Of a stretch of DNA of 64,000 nucleotides, positions 1 to 8,684 are shown piece after piece. The first letter of the stretch is position 1; every line of letters begins with the position of its first letter. The stretch lies in contig NZ_JACHMI010000001.1 of NCBI RefSeq assembly GCF_014207985.1, positions 9,531,001 through 9,595,000 on the forward strand. The letters are read 5' to 3'. The stretch is from Nonomuraea rubra (GTDB lineage: Bacteria; Actinomycetota; Actinomycetes; Streptosporangiales; Streptosporangiaceae). Made by a program: the position numbers and the translations under genes. The notes under the pieces were generated by a model that had not been told where the DNA came from, ran no database searches, and saw only the letters and a program-made list of their open reading frames with translations.

Positions 1-315
1 GTGGGCGGGGCTCACGCGCAGCGCCGTCTCGTACGCGATCAACGAGCCCAGGCTGTGCCCGAACAGCACGGCCGGGCGGTCCAGCAGCGGGCGCATGGCC
101 TCGGCGATCAGGTCGGCCAGCGCGTGCGCGTCGTGGAGGGGCGCCTCGCTTGCGCGGTCGGCGCGGCCCGGGTACTGCACGGCCCGCACCTCCACGCTCG
201 GCGGGACCGCCCGGTGCCAGTCCCGGTAGGCCGCGGCGGCGCCGCCGGCGTGCGGGAAGCAGAACAGCCGCATGGCGGCGTGCGGGCGGGGGTCGAGCGA
301 GTGGAACCAGGTCAT
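1..315 (-). CDS. Type II thioesterase (GrsT/RifR-like), 3' end cut by window edge
   Basis: The 105 visible residues begin MTWFHSLDPRPHA and form the N-terminal half of an alpha/beta hydrolase. FPHAGG (about residues 20-25) is the oxyanion loop of type II thioesterases, YPGRADR follows, and GHSLG (86-90) holds the nucleophile Ser88. The family frees stalled acyl groups from carrier proteins of NRPS or PKS lines, so a biosynthetic cluster may lie to the left; that is inference. Its ATG overlaps the stop of the MFS remnant (ATGA), which suggests co-transcription. The Asp and His of the triad lie outside the window. Confidence 0.9.
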   Translation of the reverse strand, partial: MTWFHSLDPRPHAAMRLFCFPHAGGAAAAYRDWHRAVPPSVEVRAVQYPGRADRASEAPLHDAHALADLIAEAMRPLLDRPAVLFGHSLGSLIAYETALRVSPAH

Positions 316-1037
316 ACGATCTCCTCGGGCGGCCGGCGGCTCCTCGTCCCGCCATTCTGAACCAGCCCACGCCCCAGCCCGAGCAGCACCAGCCCAGGCA
401 GCACCCGCACCCACGAGGCCCCGGCGTCGGCCAGCAGCAGCGCGCCCAGCCCGGCCGCGGAGACGAGGAACCCGGCCGCGGCCAGCGCTCCGAGCGGCAC
501 CTTGGCCGCCGCCCTGGCGGACACGAGCGCGGCCCCGGTGAAGGACCTGATCCGGAACAGCGACAGGTCGAGCAGCGGCCGCCGTCCCCGTGCCTGCGTC
601 ACCAGGAACGCGCCGAGCCCCAGCACCCCCACCCCGGCCTGGGCCAACGTGGCGAAGCTGGTCCAGCCCTGCGCCTCGCCGCGCAGCAGCGCCAGCGTGA
701 CCGCCGACACCCAGGCGGCCAGCGTGATCACCCCGGCCACGTCCACGTGCGCGGGCCCGCGCCGGGCGGCGTCGGCGGGCAGCCGCCGCGCGGCCGGCCA
801 GCAGAGCAGCAGGCCGAGTGGCACGTTGATGATGAACATGCTGCGCCAGCTCACCGACTCCACCAGCACCCCGCCGGCCAGCGGGCCGAGCGCTCCGGCT
901 CCGGTCGTGGTGGCGCCGAAGATCGCGATGGCCCTGGTCCTGGCCGCGTCGCCGTACGAGGCCGCGATGATCGCCATGGACGGCGCGAACGCGAACGCCC
1001 CGCCCACGCCCTGCAGAGCCCGCATGACGTCCAGCAC
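312..1037 (-). pseudogene. MFS transporter remnant (DHA2/EmrB-QacA type) with N-terminal, internal and C-terminal deletions
   Basis: The open frame gives about 241 residues against about 480 for 14-helix DHA2 exporters. It opens in the middle of the family motif RALQGVGGAF, normally near residue 110. It continues through GAGALGPLAGG and the WRSMFIINVPLG loop to RSFTGAALVSA. There it jumps in frame to AKVPLGALAAAGF, skipping about two helices, and ends at GLGRGLVQ with a short unrelated tail. No start codon or upstream helices are available, because the sequence to the right is the sense strand of a TetR gene. It reads as a deletion-scarred pseudogene. An assembly or cloning artefact cannot be excluded from sequence alone. 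Confidence 0.75.
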
Positions 1038-1038
1038 C

Positions 1039-1329
1039 GCGACCGTGGGCGCCCTGATCGGCTACGGCTTCTCCGTCGAGAACGCGTTCCTGGCCGTGGA
1101 CACGGTCTTCGACCTGGCCATCGACGTGTTCAGCAGGGGCAGGCAGCTGGACGCCGCGGTGGGCGGGAGCAACGTCCGCGACAGCACGGCGCAGGCGTGG
1201 GCCGAGGCGGTGGGGCCGGAGGTGGCGCCGGTCATGCGGCAGGCGCTCGCGGATCCGGCCGCGACGTGGTTCGACCGTAAGCTGAAGCTCGTCCTCGACG
1301 GCATCGCGGCGGGGCTCGCACCCACGTAG
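1039..1329 (+). pseudogene. TetR/AcrR regulator fragment, C-terminal domain only
   Basis: From about 1039 the plus strand encodes a helical segment containing GYGFSVENAFLAVDTVF and, near its end, WFDRKLKLVLDGI. It ends at a stop at 1327-1329. This looks like the C-terminal ligand-binding part of a TetR-family repressor of the class often found divergent from an MFS exporter. The helix-turn-helix and roughly the first 100-120 residues are missing. Upstream codons in this frame are only the antisense of the MFS remnant, so no functional start exists. Together with the MFS remnant it looks like a divergent pair whose two 5' ends and shared promoter were deleted. Confidence 0.65.
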
Positions 1330-1355
1330 GATCCGGTCGTGAGCCAGGAGGCCCG

Positions 1356-1943
1356 ATGAGACCTGTGGATCGTGCCGAGTACCTGGGGTACACACCCGAC
1401 ACCGAGAGCCGCCGCCTCATCGCGCACGGCCTGCCGAAGGAGCTGCCGGAGACGCTCGGCGGCCGGCACCGCTTCACCCCGCTCTCCCTGTACGTCGGCG
1501 ACCGCCTGGCGGCCGCGGCCTTCGCCCGGCTCGACGGGGTGGGGCTGTTCTGGCTGGACGTGTGGCTGCTGTCCCCGAGGCGCGGCGGCCGGTGGAGCCT
1601 GCGTGCGGGCGGCACCGCCGCGGCGGACCCGTCCGACGAGAGCGTCCTGCGGCCGCGCCCGGGGTGCACCGTGCTCGACGGGCACGCCCACGCCGGGGAG
1701 AGCGCCCGCTTCAACGCCAGCCCGGTGCCGTGGCTGCGCCGGCCGTACCGGTGGGTCGGCTACGGGATCGTGCGGCTGTCGGCCGAGGTGGGGGCGGTGC
1801 GGCTCGGGGAGCGGGACATCATGGTCCCCGAGCACGGCCTGCAGGCGCTGGCGTGGCAGGCCGGCCGTACGGGGGCCGAGGTGGACCTGCTCGGCCACCG
1901 CGGCGAGCACCTCTCAGCCCTGCCCCTGCCCACGTACACCTAG
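1356..1943 (+). CDS. Hypothetical protein, 195 aa
   Basis: I do not recognise this protein. The ATG at 1356 follows a strong ribosome site (AGGAGG, 6 bases upstream). It has no obvious signal peptide or membrane helix. It is rich in Arg, Leu and Gly, with WLDVWLLSPRRGGRWSLR mid-protein and WLRRPYRWVGYGIVRL later. Its stop overlaps the stop of the convergent TetR gene in the shared tetramer CTAG. The ribosome site and codon pattern support a real gene. Function is unknown. Confidence 0.6.
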   Translation: MRPVDRAEYLGYTPDTESRRLIAHGLPKELPETLGGRHRFTPLSLYVGDRLAAAAFARLDGVGLFWLDVWLLSPRRGGRWSLRAGGTAAADPSDESVLRPRPGCTVLDGHAHAGESARFNASPVPWLRRPYRWVGYGIVRLSAEVGAVRLGERDIMVPEHGLQALAWQAGRTGAEVDLLGHRGEHLSALPLPTYT

Positions 1944-2557
1944 TCGCCGGGCGTGAGGGGAGCTCTGCCCTGGTCGCCGGGTGCGAGGCGGGCGAGGTGC
2001 CGGTCCACGAGCGCCACCACCGCCTCGGGCGGGTAGAGGCCGATCAGCGCCGGCTGTCCCAGCCCCTGCGCGAGCGCGAGCAGCGCGCTCGCCTCCTGGT
2101 CGGCGTCGAGGCCGGCGGCCAGTTGTCCCCGGGCCTGCGCGGCCCGGATCTGGCCGGCGTAGAACTCCAGGACCAGCGGCAGCCCCGCCCGCATCGCCTC
2201 TCCGAGCTCGGCGGAGACGACCGACCTGGCCAGGTACGCCAGCCCGACGCGGGCCTCGAAGCGCCGGGTCTCGTCCAGCGGCAGGATCTCCAGGATCCCG
2301 GCCCGCAGGAGGTGCAGCGGGTCGCTCTGGTCGGCGGCGGCCACGCGGAGGCTGATCCGCGCGTTGAGGTGTTGCAGCGCCACCAGGAGCATCTCGTCCT
2401 TGGTGGCGAAGTAGTACTGCACGGCCCCCATGGACATCCCGGCCTCGGCCGCGACCTCGCGCAGGCTGACGCTGTCCATGCCCTTGGCGTCGATGATCCG
2501 GTGCACGGCGTCGGCGATCAGCAGCCGCCGTGCCTGATGATCGACGATCTTAGGCAT
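1940..2557 (-). CDS. TetR/AcrR family transcriptional regulator, 205 aa
   Basis: The N-terminal helix-turn-helix spans about residues 10-55, with VSLREVAAEAGMSMGAVQYYF as the recognition segment; the rest is an all-helical ligand domain. It starts inside the 3' end of the GntR gene (8-bp overlap), so it is the last gene of a leftward four-gene unit with aldehyde dehydrogenase, CoA-transferase and GntR. A second regulator in a catabolic operon suggests two-signal control, or control of a distant target. The ligand is not predictable from sequence. Confidence 0.85.
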   Translation of the reverse strand: MPKIVDHQARRLLIADAVHRIIDAKGMDSVSLREVAAEAGMSMGAVQYYFATKDEMLLVALQHLNARISLRVAAADQSDPLHLLRAGILEILPLDETRRFEARVGLAYLARSVVSAELGEAMRAGLPLVLEFYAGQIRAAQARGQLAAGLDADQEASALLALAQGLGQPALIGLYPPEAVVALVDRHLARLAPGDQGRAPLTPGD

Positions 2558-3212
2558 CCAGGAGCGGCTCCAGCTCGGCGACGGCGTGGTCGCGGTGGAC
2601 GTTGAGCGTGGTCACGGCCTCGTCGGCGGAGCGGCGGCGCAGCGCGTCGAGCGCGGCGCGGTGCTCCTTGACGACCCGCTCCCTGTTGCCCGCGTCGCCG
2701 TAGTACATCGACCGGTAGGCGTCGGTCGTGTCCCACAAGGTCCTGATCAGCCGGGCCAGGCGTGGCATCGCGGCGCACTCGAACAGCGTCATGTGGAAGG
2801 TCCGGTTGGCCGTCGCCATGGCGGCCACGTCACCCGCCGCGGCGGCCCGCTCGACCTCCTCCTGCGCCGCCTCGATCCGGCGGAGGTCGTCGTCGGTGAG
2901 CCTGGCCACCGCCGCGCGCACGGCCTCCTCCTCCAGCAGCTCGCGGATGCGGTAGACCTCGCGCAGGTCGTCGAGGGAGAGCATGGCGACGCAGTAGCCC
3001 TTGTGCGGCTTGTACGTGACCAGCCCCTCGCCTTCGAGCGTCTTCAGCGCCTCCCGCAGCGGGACCCGGCTGACCTGCAGCTCCTCGGCCAGCGCGTCCT
3101 GCCTGATGGGGGTGCCTGGGCGCAGCCGGCCGGTGGTGATGGCACGGCGCAGCTCACCCAGCACGAACTGCTGGGCCGTGGGCGGCCTGCGTCGTGCCTC
3201 GTCCGGACTCAC
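2550..3212 (-). CDS. GntR family regulator, FadR/FCD subfamily, 220 aa
   Basis: A winged helix-turn-helix (about residues 12-75, with RQDALAEELQVSRVPLREAL) is followed by an FCD effector domain (about 90-212). Conserved metal/ligand histidines are visible in NRTFHMTLF, VVKEHRAAL and NVHRDH. FCD regulators typically bind carboxylic acids and repress adjacent catabolic genes. The GTG start overlaps the CoA-transferase stop (GTGA). The obvious target is the tandem ATTGGAT element between the divergent dehydrogenases about 2.6 kb upstream. A glutarate- or glutaryl-CoA-responsive repressor is inferred from the neighbours, not read from the protein. Confidence 0.9.
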   Translation of the reverse strand: MSPDEARRRPPTAQQFVLGELRRAITTGRLRPGTPIRQDALAEELQVSRVPLREALKTLEGEGLVTYKPHKGYCVAMLSLDDLREVYRIRELLEEEAVRAAVARLTDDDLRRIEAAQEEVERAAAAGDVAAMATANRTFHMTLFECAAMPRLARLIRTLWDTTDAYRSMYYGDAGNRERVVKEHRAALDALRRRSADEAVTTLNVHRDHAVAELEPLLDA

Positions 3213-4372
3213 GGGTCCAATATCTCACGGAGCCACGAGTCGTCCTGCCCGAGCGCGGGCGGCGGGCGGTGGTAGGAGGGCGGGGTGGCGCTGAGGCGGA
3301 TGGGGTTGGCGACCTGGCCGGCGCCGCCGAGCTCGACGGCCGGTTCCAGGCCGAGGTCCTGGGCGAGCGCGAAGGCGGCGGCCAGGTCGTTGATCGGCCC
3401 GCACGGCACCCCGGCAGCCGTGAGCCGTTCGAACCACTCGTCCGCGGTGCGTCCGGCGAGGGCCGCGTTCAGCTCGGGGACCAGGCTCTCGCGGGCGGCC
3501 ACCCGCCCGGCGTTGGTGGCGTAGCGGGGGTCCCCGGCGAGGTCCGGCCGGTCGAGGGCCGCGCACAGGGCCTGGAACTGGCGGTCGTTCCCGGCCGCGA
3601 TCACGATCGGGCGGTCGGCGGCCTGGAACACCTCGTAGGGAACGATGCTCGGATGCCGGTTGCCCATGGCCCTGGGCACGACGCCGGCGGCGGCGTAGGC
3701 GGAGGAGTGGTTGGTGAGCGCGGACAACAGGGACGACAGCAGCGACACCTCCACACGCTGACCGACGCCGGACGACTGCGGGCCGCCGCCGACCTGGCTG
3801 CCCTCGCCCGTACCGTCGCGGTGGCGCAGGGCGGCCATGATGCCGAGGGCGGCGTGCAGGCCGGTGATCACGTCCACCAGCGCCACGCCCGCCTTCGTGC
3901 CGGGCCCGCCGGGCTCGCCGGTGACGCTCATGAGCCCGCCGACCGCCTGCGCGATCAGGTCGTACCCGGGCAGCCCGGCCCCGGCCCCCGACCCGAACCC
4001 GGTGATCGAGCAGTACACCAGCCCGGGGTTGAGCTCGCGCAGCGCGTCGTACCCGAGCCCGAGCCGCTCCATCGTGCCGGGCTTGAAGTTCTCGACGAGC
4101 ACGTCCGCCCGCGCCGCCAGTGCCCGCGCCACCTCGGTGTCGGCCCGCAGGTCGAGGGCGATCGAGCGCTTGTTGCGGTTCACGCCGAGGAAGTAGGTGG
4201 CCTCCCCGGAGGAGGCGTACGGCGGCCCCCAGGCGCGGGTGTCGTCCCCGCTCCCCGGCCGCTCGACCTTGACCACCTCGGCCCCGAGATCGGCGAGCAA
4301 CATCGTGCAGTAGGGCCCGGCCAGCACCCGGCTGAAGTCGGCCACCAGCAGCCCGGAGAGCGCTCCGCTCAC
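3209..4372 (-). CDS. Class III CoA-transferase (CaiB/BaiF family), probable glutarate CoA-transferase
   Basis: This 387-residue protein has the family hallmarks: LLVADFSRVLAGPYCTMLLA at the N terminus, VENFKPG near residue 94, and LPGYDLIAQA with the acyl-carrying Asp at about 138. A Gly/Ser-rich insertion of about 15 residues near 180, just before VEVSLLSSLL, is unusual. The GTG start overlaps the aldehyde dehydrogenase stop. Beside a semialdehyde dehydrogenase and a glutaryl-CoA dehydrogenase, the best reading is activation of glutarate with CoA from succinyl-CoA. The family also uses other dicarboxylates, so the substrate is inference. Confidence 0.85.
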   Translation of the reverse strand: MSGALSGLLVADFSRVLAGPYCTMLLADLGAEVVKVERPGSGDDTRAWGPPYASSGEATYFLGVNRNKRSIALDLRADTEVARALAARADVLVENFKPGTMERLGLGYDALRELNPGLVYCSITGFGSGAGAGLPGYDLIAQAVGGLMSVTGEPGGPGTKAGVALVDVITGLHAALGIMAALRHRDGTGEGSQVGGGPQSSGVGQRVEVSLLSSLLSALTNHSSAYAAAGVVPRAMGNRHPSIVPYEVFQAADRPIVIAAGNDRQFQALCAALDRPDLAGDPRYATNAGRVAARESLVPELNAALAGRTADEWFERLTAAGVPCGPINDLAAAFALAQDLGLEPAVELGGAGQVANPIRLSATPPSYHRPPPALGQDDSWLREILDP

Positions 4373-5802
4373 GCCGGCGCCCCCAGGTAGACGGTGACCG
4401 TCCGGGTGTAGAACTCCCTGGCCGCCCGCCCCTGCTCCTTGGGCCCGAACCCGCTCTGCTTGGCCCCGCCGAACGGCACGTACGGGAACGTCCCCGCCGA
4501 TTCGGAGTTGACGTGCAGCACGCCCACCTCCAGCCGCTCCACCGCCGACAGCGCCACCCCGAGGTCGCGGGTGAAGACGGCCGCCGACAGGCCGTGGTCG
4601 CTGAGGTTGGCCAGCCCGAACGCCTCCTCCGTGCTCGACGCGCGCACGGCGCCGACCACGGGCCCGAACAGCTCGGTACGCCAGAAGTCCACCCCGGTCC
4701 CCGGCAGGTCCAGCACGGTCGGCGGCACGAACCAGCCCTCGCGCTCCAGCGGCGAGGCGCCGGCCAGCGGCTTGGCGCCCTCGCCCACGGCCAGCCGCAC
4801 CCCGGCCGACACGCGTTCCCGCGCGGCCGAGCTCACCAGCGGGCCCATCTCCACCTCCGGCGACAGCGGGTCGCCCACGACGAGCCGCGCGGCCCGCTCG
4901 GCCACCCGCTCCAGCAGCTCGTCGGCGACCTGCGAGGCCACGATGAGCCGCGAGGTGGCCGTGCACTTCTGCCCGGTGGACCGGAACGCCCCCAGGCAGA
5001 CCTGCTCGGCGGCGTGGCCGAGGTCGGCGTCGGCGAGCACGACGGAGGCGTTCTTGCCGCCCATCTCGGTCTGCACCGGCTTGCCCAGCTCGCCGCAGCG
5101 CGCGATGACGGCCCGCCCGACGTCCGTGGACCCGGTGAACGACACGGCGTCCACGCCCGGGTGGCCGACGATGGCCGAGCCCGCCTCGGCCTCGCCGTAC
5201 ACGAGGTTGAGCACCCCGTCCGGCAGGCCGGCCTCCACCAGCGCCTTCGCCAGGCGGTAGGCCAGCAGCGGCACCAGCGAGGACGGCTTCCACACCACGG
5301 TGTTGCCGTAGGTCAGCGCGGGGCCGAGCTTCCAGGCGGGGATGGCGATCGGGAAGTTGAACGGGGTGATCAGCCCGGCGACGCCGATCGGCTTGCGCAC
5401 GACCAGCACGTTCTCGCCGGGGCGCGGGGAGGCGAAGACCTCGCCGCTCTCCCGGTCGGCCTCGCTCGCGTAGTAGCGCAGGATGCGGGCCGCGCCCCTG
5501 ACCTCGGCGACGGCCTCGGCCAGCGTCTTGCCCTCCTCGCGGGCCAGCTCCGCGCCCCACTCCCCGGCGCTCGCGTCCACGAGGTCGGCGGCTCCCGTCA
5601 GCACGGCGGCGCGGGCGTGGTGCGGGGTCGCGGCCCAGCCGGGCGCGGCCTCGCGGGCCGCGCCGATCGCCCGCTCCACCTCGCCCGCGGAGGCGAACCG
5701 CCCGCGCGCCACGACCTCGGCGGGCCGCGCGGGGTTGGTGTCGGCGAACTCCTCGCCCTCCCCCTCGGCCCAGCGGCCACCGATGAGATTCAGAACGTCC
5801 AT
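4369..5802 (-). CDS. NAD(P)-dependent aldehyde dehydrogenase, probable glutarate/succinate semialdehyde dehydrogenase
   Basis: This is a full-length class I aldehyde dehydrogenase of 477 residues. It has the oxyanion Asn149 (TPFNF), cofactor motif FTGSTDVG (222-229), general base Glu246 (TEMGGK) and nucleophile Cys280 in FRSTGQKCTATSR. I start at ATG 5802, preceded by AGGGTG; a TTG two codons earlier is possible. It is first in a leftward unit with a CoA-transferase and two regulators, divergent from a glutaryl-CoA dehydrogenase. That context suggests oxidation of glutarate semialdehyde to glutarate in lysine, cadaverine or 5-aminovalerate breakdown. The sequence alone does not fix the substrate. 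Confidence 0.9.
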   Translation of the reverse strand: MDVLNLIGGRWAEGEGEEFADTNPARPAEVVARGRFASAGEVERAIGAAREAAPGWAATPHHARAAVLTGAADLVDASAGEWGAELAREEGKTLAEAVAEVRGAARILRYYASEADRESGEVFASPRPGENVLVVRKPIGVAGLITPFNFPIAIPAWKLGPALTYGNTVVWKPSSLVPLLAYRLAKALVEAGLPDGVLNLVYGEAEAGSAIVGHPGVDAVSFTGSTDVGRAVIARCGELGKPVQTEMGGKNASVVLADADLGHAAEQVCLGAFRSTGQKCTATSRLIVASQVADELLERVAERAARLVVGDPLSPEVEMGPLVSSAARERVSAGVRLAVGEGAKPLAGASPLEREGWFVPPTVLDLPGTGVDFWRTELFGPVVGAVRASSTEEAFGLANLSDHGLSAAVFTRDLGVALSAVERLEVGVLHVNSESAGTFPYVPFGGAKQSGFGPKEQGRAAREFYTRTVTVYLGAPA

Positions 5803-5827
5803 GGTCAACGCACCCTAACTGTGCCAT

Positions 5828-5855
5828 ATTGGATTTTCAATATTGGATCCAAAAT
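5828..5855. promoter_or_regulatory. Tandem operator-like element between divergent catabolic genes
   Basis: Two 14-bp units lie end to end: ATTGGATTTTCAAT (5828-5841) and ATTGGATCCAAAAT (5842-5855). The second contains the perfect palindrome TTGGATCCAA, and the first keeps the ATTG/CAAT arms. They fill much of the 65-bp gap between the aldehyde dehydrogenase and acyl-CoA dehydrogenase starts. This is the expected place for the FCD regulator encoded in the same operon. Assignment to that regulator is inference. Confidence 0.65.
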
Positions 5856-5867
5856 ACGGAGAGGTCG

Positions 5868-7031
<1,164 letters not shown>

Positions 7032-7034
7032 CAC

Positions 7035-8099
7035 TCAGAACGTCTGCCAGGTCGCCTCGGTGACCTGGCAGGGCCCGCCCCGGTGCACCCGGAGCCGCCC
7101 GGCCGGCAGGTCGAGGCCGATCGTCGCCACGGTCTCCCAGCGCTGGTTGATCGGCTGGGTGAGGTCGGGGTGGGCGCAGACGGGCGCGCCCTCGGGGGCG
7201 TGGCTGAGCATGGTCAGCGCCCGGCCGTTCAGCTCGGCGCCGCTCAGCCCTTCGACGTTGTCCTCCAGGTGCCGCATGCGGTCGTAGGTGCCCGGCCGCT
7301 CGGTGGCGTGCCGCTCCCCCGCCGCCAGGCCGGCGTCGAGGAAGTGGTTGCAGTGCAGCAGGACGCCGTCGGGGCCCGGCGGGATGGCGGCCACCCCCGC
7401 CGGGGAGATCTCGATCGAGGCGGCTCCGGTCCCGGTCACCACCGTGATGACCGTGGAGGCCGAGACCCGGGCCGAGCGGGCGAGGTCCACCGCCTCCTCC
7501 ACGGAGGACGCCTCGTCGAGGATGCGGCGGGCGATCAGATGCACCGGCACTCCCGTCTCCGGGGTGTCGGAGTCGTGGCGCAGGATGTTGAAGTGCACGC
7601 CGAGGCCCGCCGTGGTGACGCCGATCTTGGCCAGCGTGCCCGCCTCGGTGAACGTGCGCACGACGCGGCCCGAGTCCTGCTCGTACTCCCACAACACCGG
7701 CGCGTCGCGCAGGTGGTCGTGCCAGTCCCACGTCTGCACCGTGCGCGGCGGGCCGTCCTGCGGCAGCACCACGGAGGTCGAGCACTCGCCGTGCCCGACC
7801 ATGTCGATGGCGGCCAGGATCTCGGTGCGGGCGTTGATCACGCCGACCTGCCACGGCTCCAGCCCCGCGCCCGCCGCGATGCCGGCGATCTCCTCTGCCA
7901 GGGGCGGCGCCCAGGCGGCGCAGGCGTCCAGCGCCCGCTCGCCCCACGCGCGCACCTGCGCGTCACCCGCCCCGGCGGCCCTGAAGAGGTCGGTGTAGCC
8001 GGCGAGGTTGGCGGCGATCCGCTTGCGCAGGTGCGTGCCGAACTCCTTGCCACGGGCGCGGGGGTCGGTCTGGCTGGAGGTGAACGTGGGAAATGTCAT
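7035..8099 (-). CDS. C45 family autoproteolytic acyltransferase/hydrolase (isopenicillin N acyltransferase-like), 354 aa
   Basis: This Ntn-fold protein resembles acyl-CoA:6-aminopenicillanate acyltransferase. NARTEIL (about 89-95) is followed by HGECSTSVV with Cys106, the expected autoprocessing site and nucleophile. VQTWDWHDHL and HFNILRHDSD are typical of the family. Members cleave or transfer acyl groups on amides and lactams. It is the last gene of the nine-gene operon, overlapping the PaiB-like gene by 4 bp. It may remove N-acyl groups from imported substrates, which is inference. No signal peptide is visible, so cytoplasmic action is likely. Confidence 0.8.
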   Translation of the reverse strand: MTFPTFTSSQTDPRARGKEFGTHLRKRIAANLAGYTDLFRAAGAGDAQVRAWGERALDACAAWAPPLAEEIAGIAAGAGLEPWQVGVINARTEILAAIDMVGHGECSTSVVLPQDGPPRTVQTWDWHDHLRDAPVLWEYEQDSGRVVRTFTEAGTLAKIGVTTAGLGVHFNILRHDSDTPETGVPVHLIARRILDEASSVEEAVDLARSARVSASTVITVVTGTGAASIEISPAGVAAIPPGPDGVLLHCNHFLDAGLAAGERHATERPGTYDRMRHLEDNVEGLSGAELNGRALTMLSHAPEGAPVCAHPDLTQPINQRWETVATIGLDLPAGRLRVHRGGPCQVTEATWQTF

Positions 8100-8680
8100 G
8101 ACCTGTCCATCAACTCGGCGAGCCTCGGGTTGTCGGCGCCGGCGGAGGCGCGCACGCGAGCGTACCGGTCGGCGTCAATGTCCTGGCTCAGCTTGAACAC
8201 GCTCTGCCGCGTACGAACATGCACGCGAAAGGCCACTACCCCGGGCAGCAGCGCGCGGAACCTCTCCCTGGAGGCGGGCGTCGGCTCCCAGGACGGCGAG
8301 CGCAGCGACTCCGCCGCCGCCACCGTGCGCTCCACCACCTCCAGCGCGTCGTCGATCAGCTCCACCCTGCCGGTCACGTGCACGGCCGCGTAGTCCCAGG
8401 TCGGCACGGCCGGATCGGTGCCGTACACGGTGGGCGAGACGTAACCGTGCGGCCCGGAGAACACCACCAGCACCTCGGGCGCGGACTCGAACGCGCGCCA
8501 CTGCGGGTTCGCCCTGGCCAGGTGCCCGACCAGCGTGCCCGCCTCGCCCAGCAGGACGGGCGTGTGCGTGGCCACGGGCACCCCGTCCACCGTGCTGACG
8601 ACCAGGGCGAACGGGTTCCGCCTGATCAGCTCGTCCTCGTGGGCGGGGTCCTTGGCCGCGTAACGCGGGGACGTCCACAT
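8096..8680 (-). CDS. paiB: PaiB family FMN-binding negative regulator, 194 aa
   Basis: The protein opens MWTSPRYAAKD and carries the split-barrel flavin-binding fold of Bacillus PaiB. FALVVSTVDGVPVATHTPVLL (about 23-43), VFSGPHGYVSP and TWDYAAVHVTG are characteristic. PaiB is linked to polyamine and degradation control in Bacillus, and most homologues are uncharacterised flavoproteins. Here it sits between the NylC-like hydrolase (4-bp gap) and the C45 protein (4-bp overlap). That agrees with an amine- or amide-related operon. Whether it regulates or acts as a flavoenzyme cannot be told. Confidence 0.85.
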   Translation of the reverse strand: MWTSPRYAAKDPAHEDELIRRNPFALVVSTVDGVPVATHTPVLLGEAGTLVGHLARANPQWRAFESAPEVLVVFSGPHGYVSPTVYGTDPAVPTWDYAAVHVTGRVELIDDALEVVERTVAAAESLRSPSWEPTPASRERFRALLPGVVAFRVHVRTRQSVFKLSQDIDADRYARVRASAGADNPRLAELMDRS

Positions 8681-8684
8681 GCCG

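Noticed and set aside
1940..1943. Shared CTAG stop codons at convergent gene ends (also 39158-39161) as a special signal
   Set aside because: TAG on both strands necessarily forms CTAG when genes abut. It reflects dense packing rather than a site.
4372..5827. Extension of the CoA-transferase frame upstream to 5827
   Set aside because: That segment is Arg/Gly-rich shadow sequence antiphase to the aldehyde dehydrogenase on the same strand. GTG 4372 with the GTGA overlap is the natural start.
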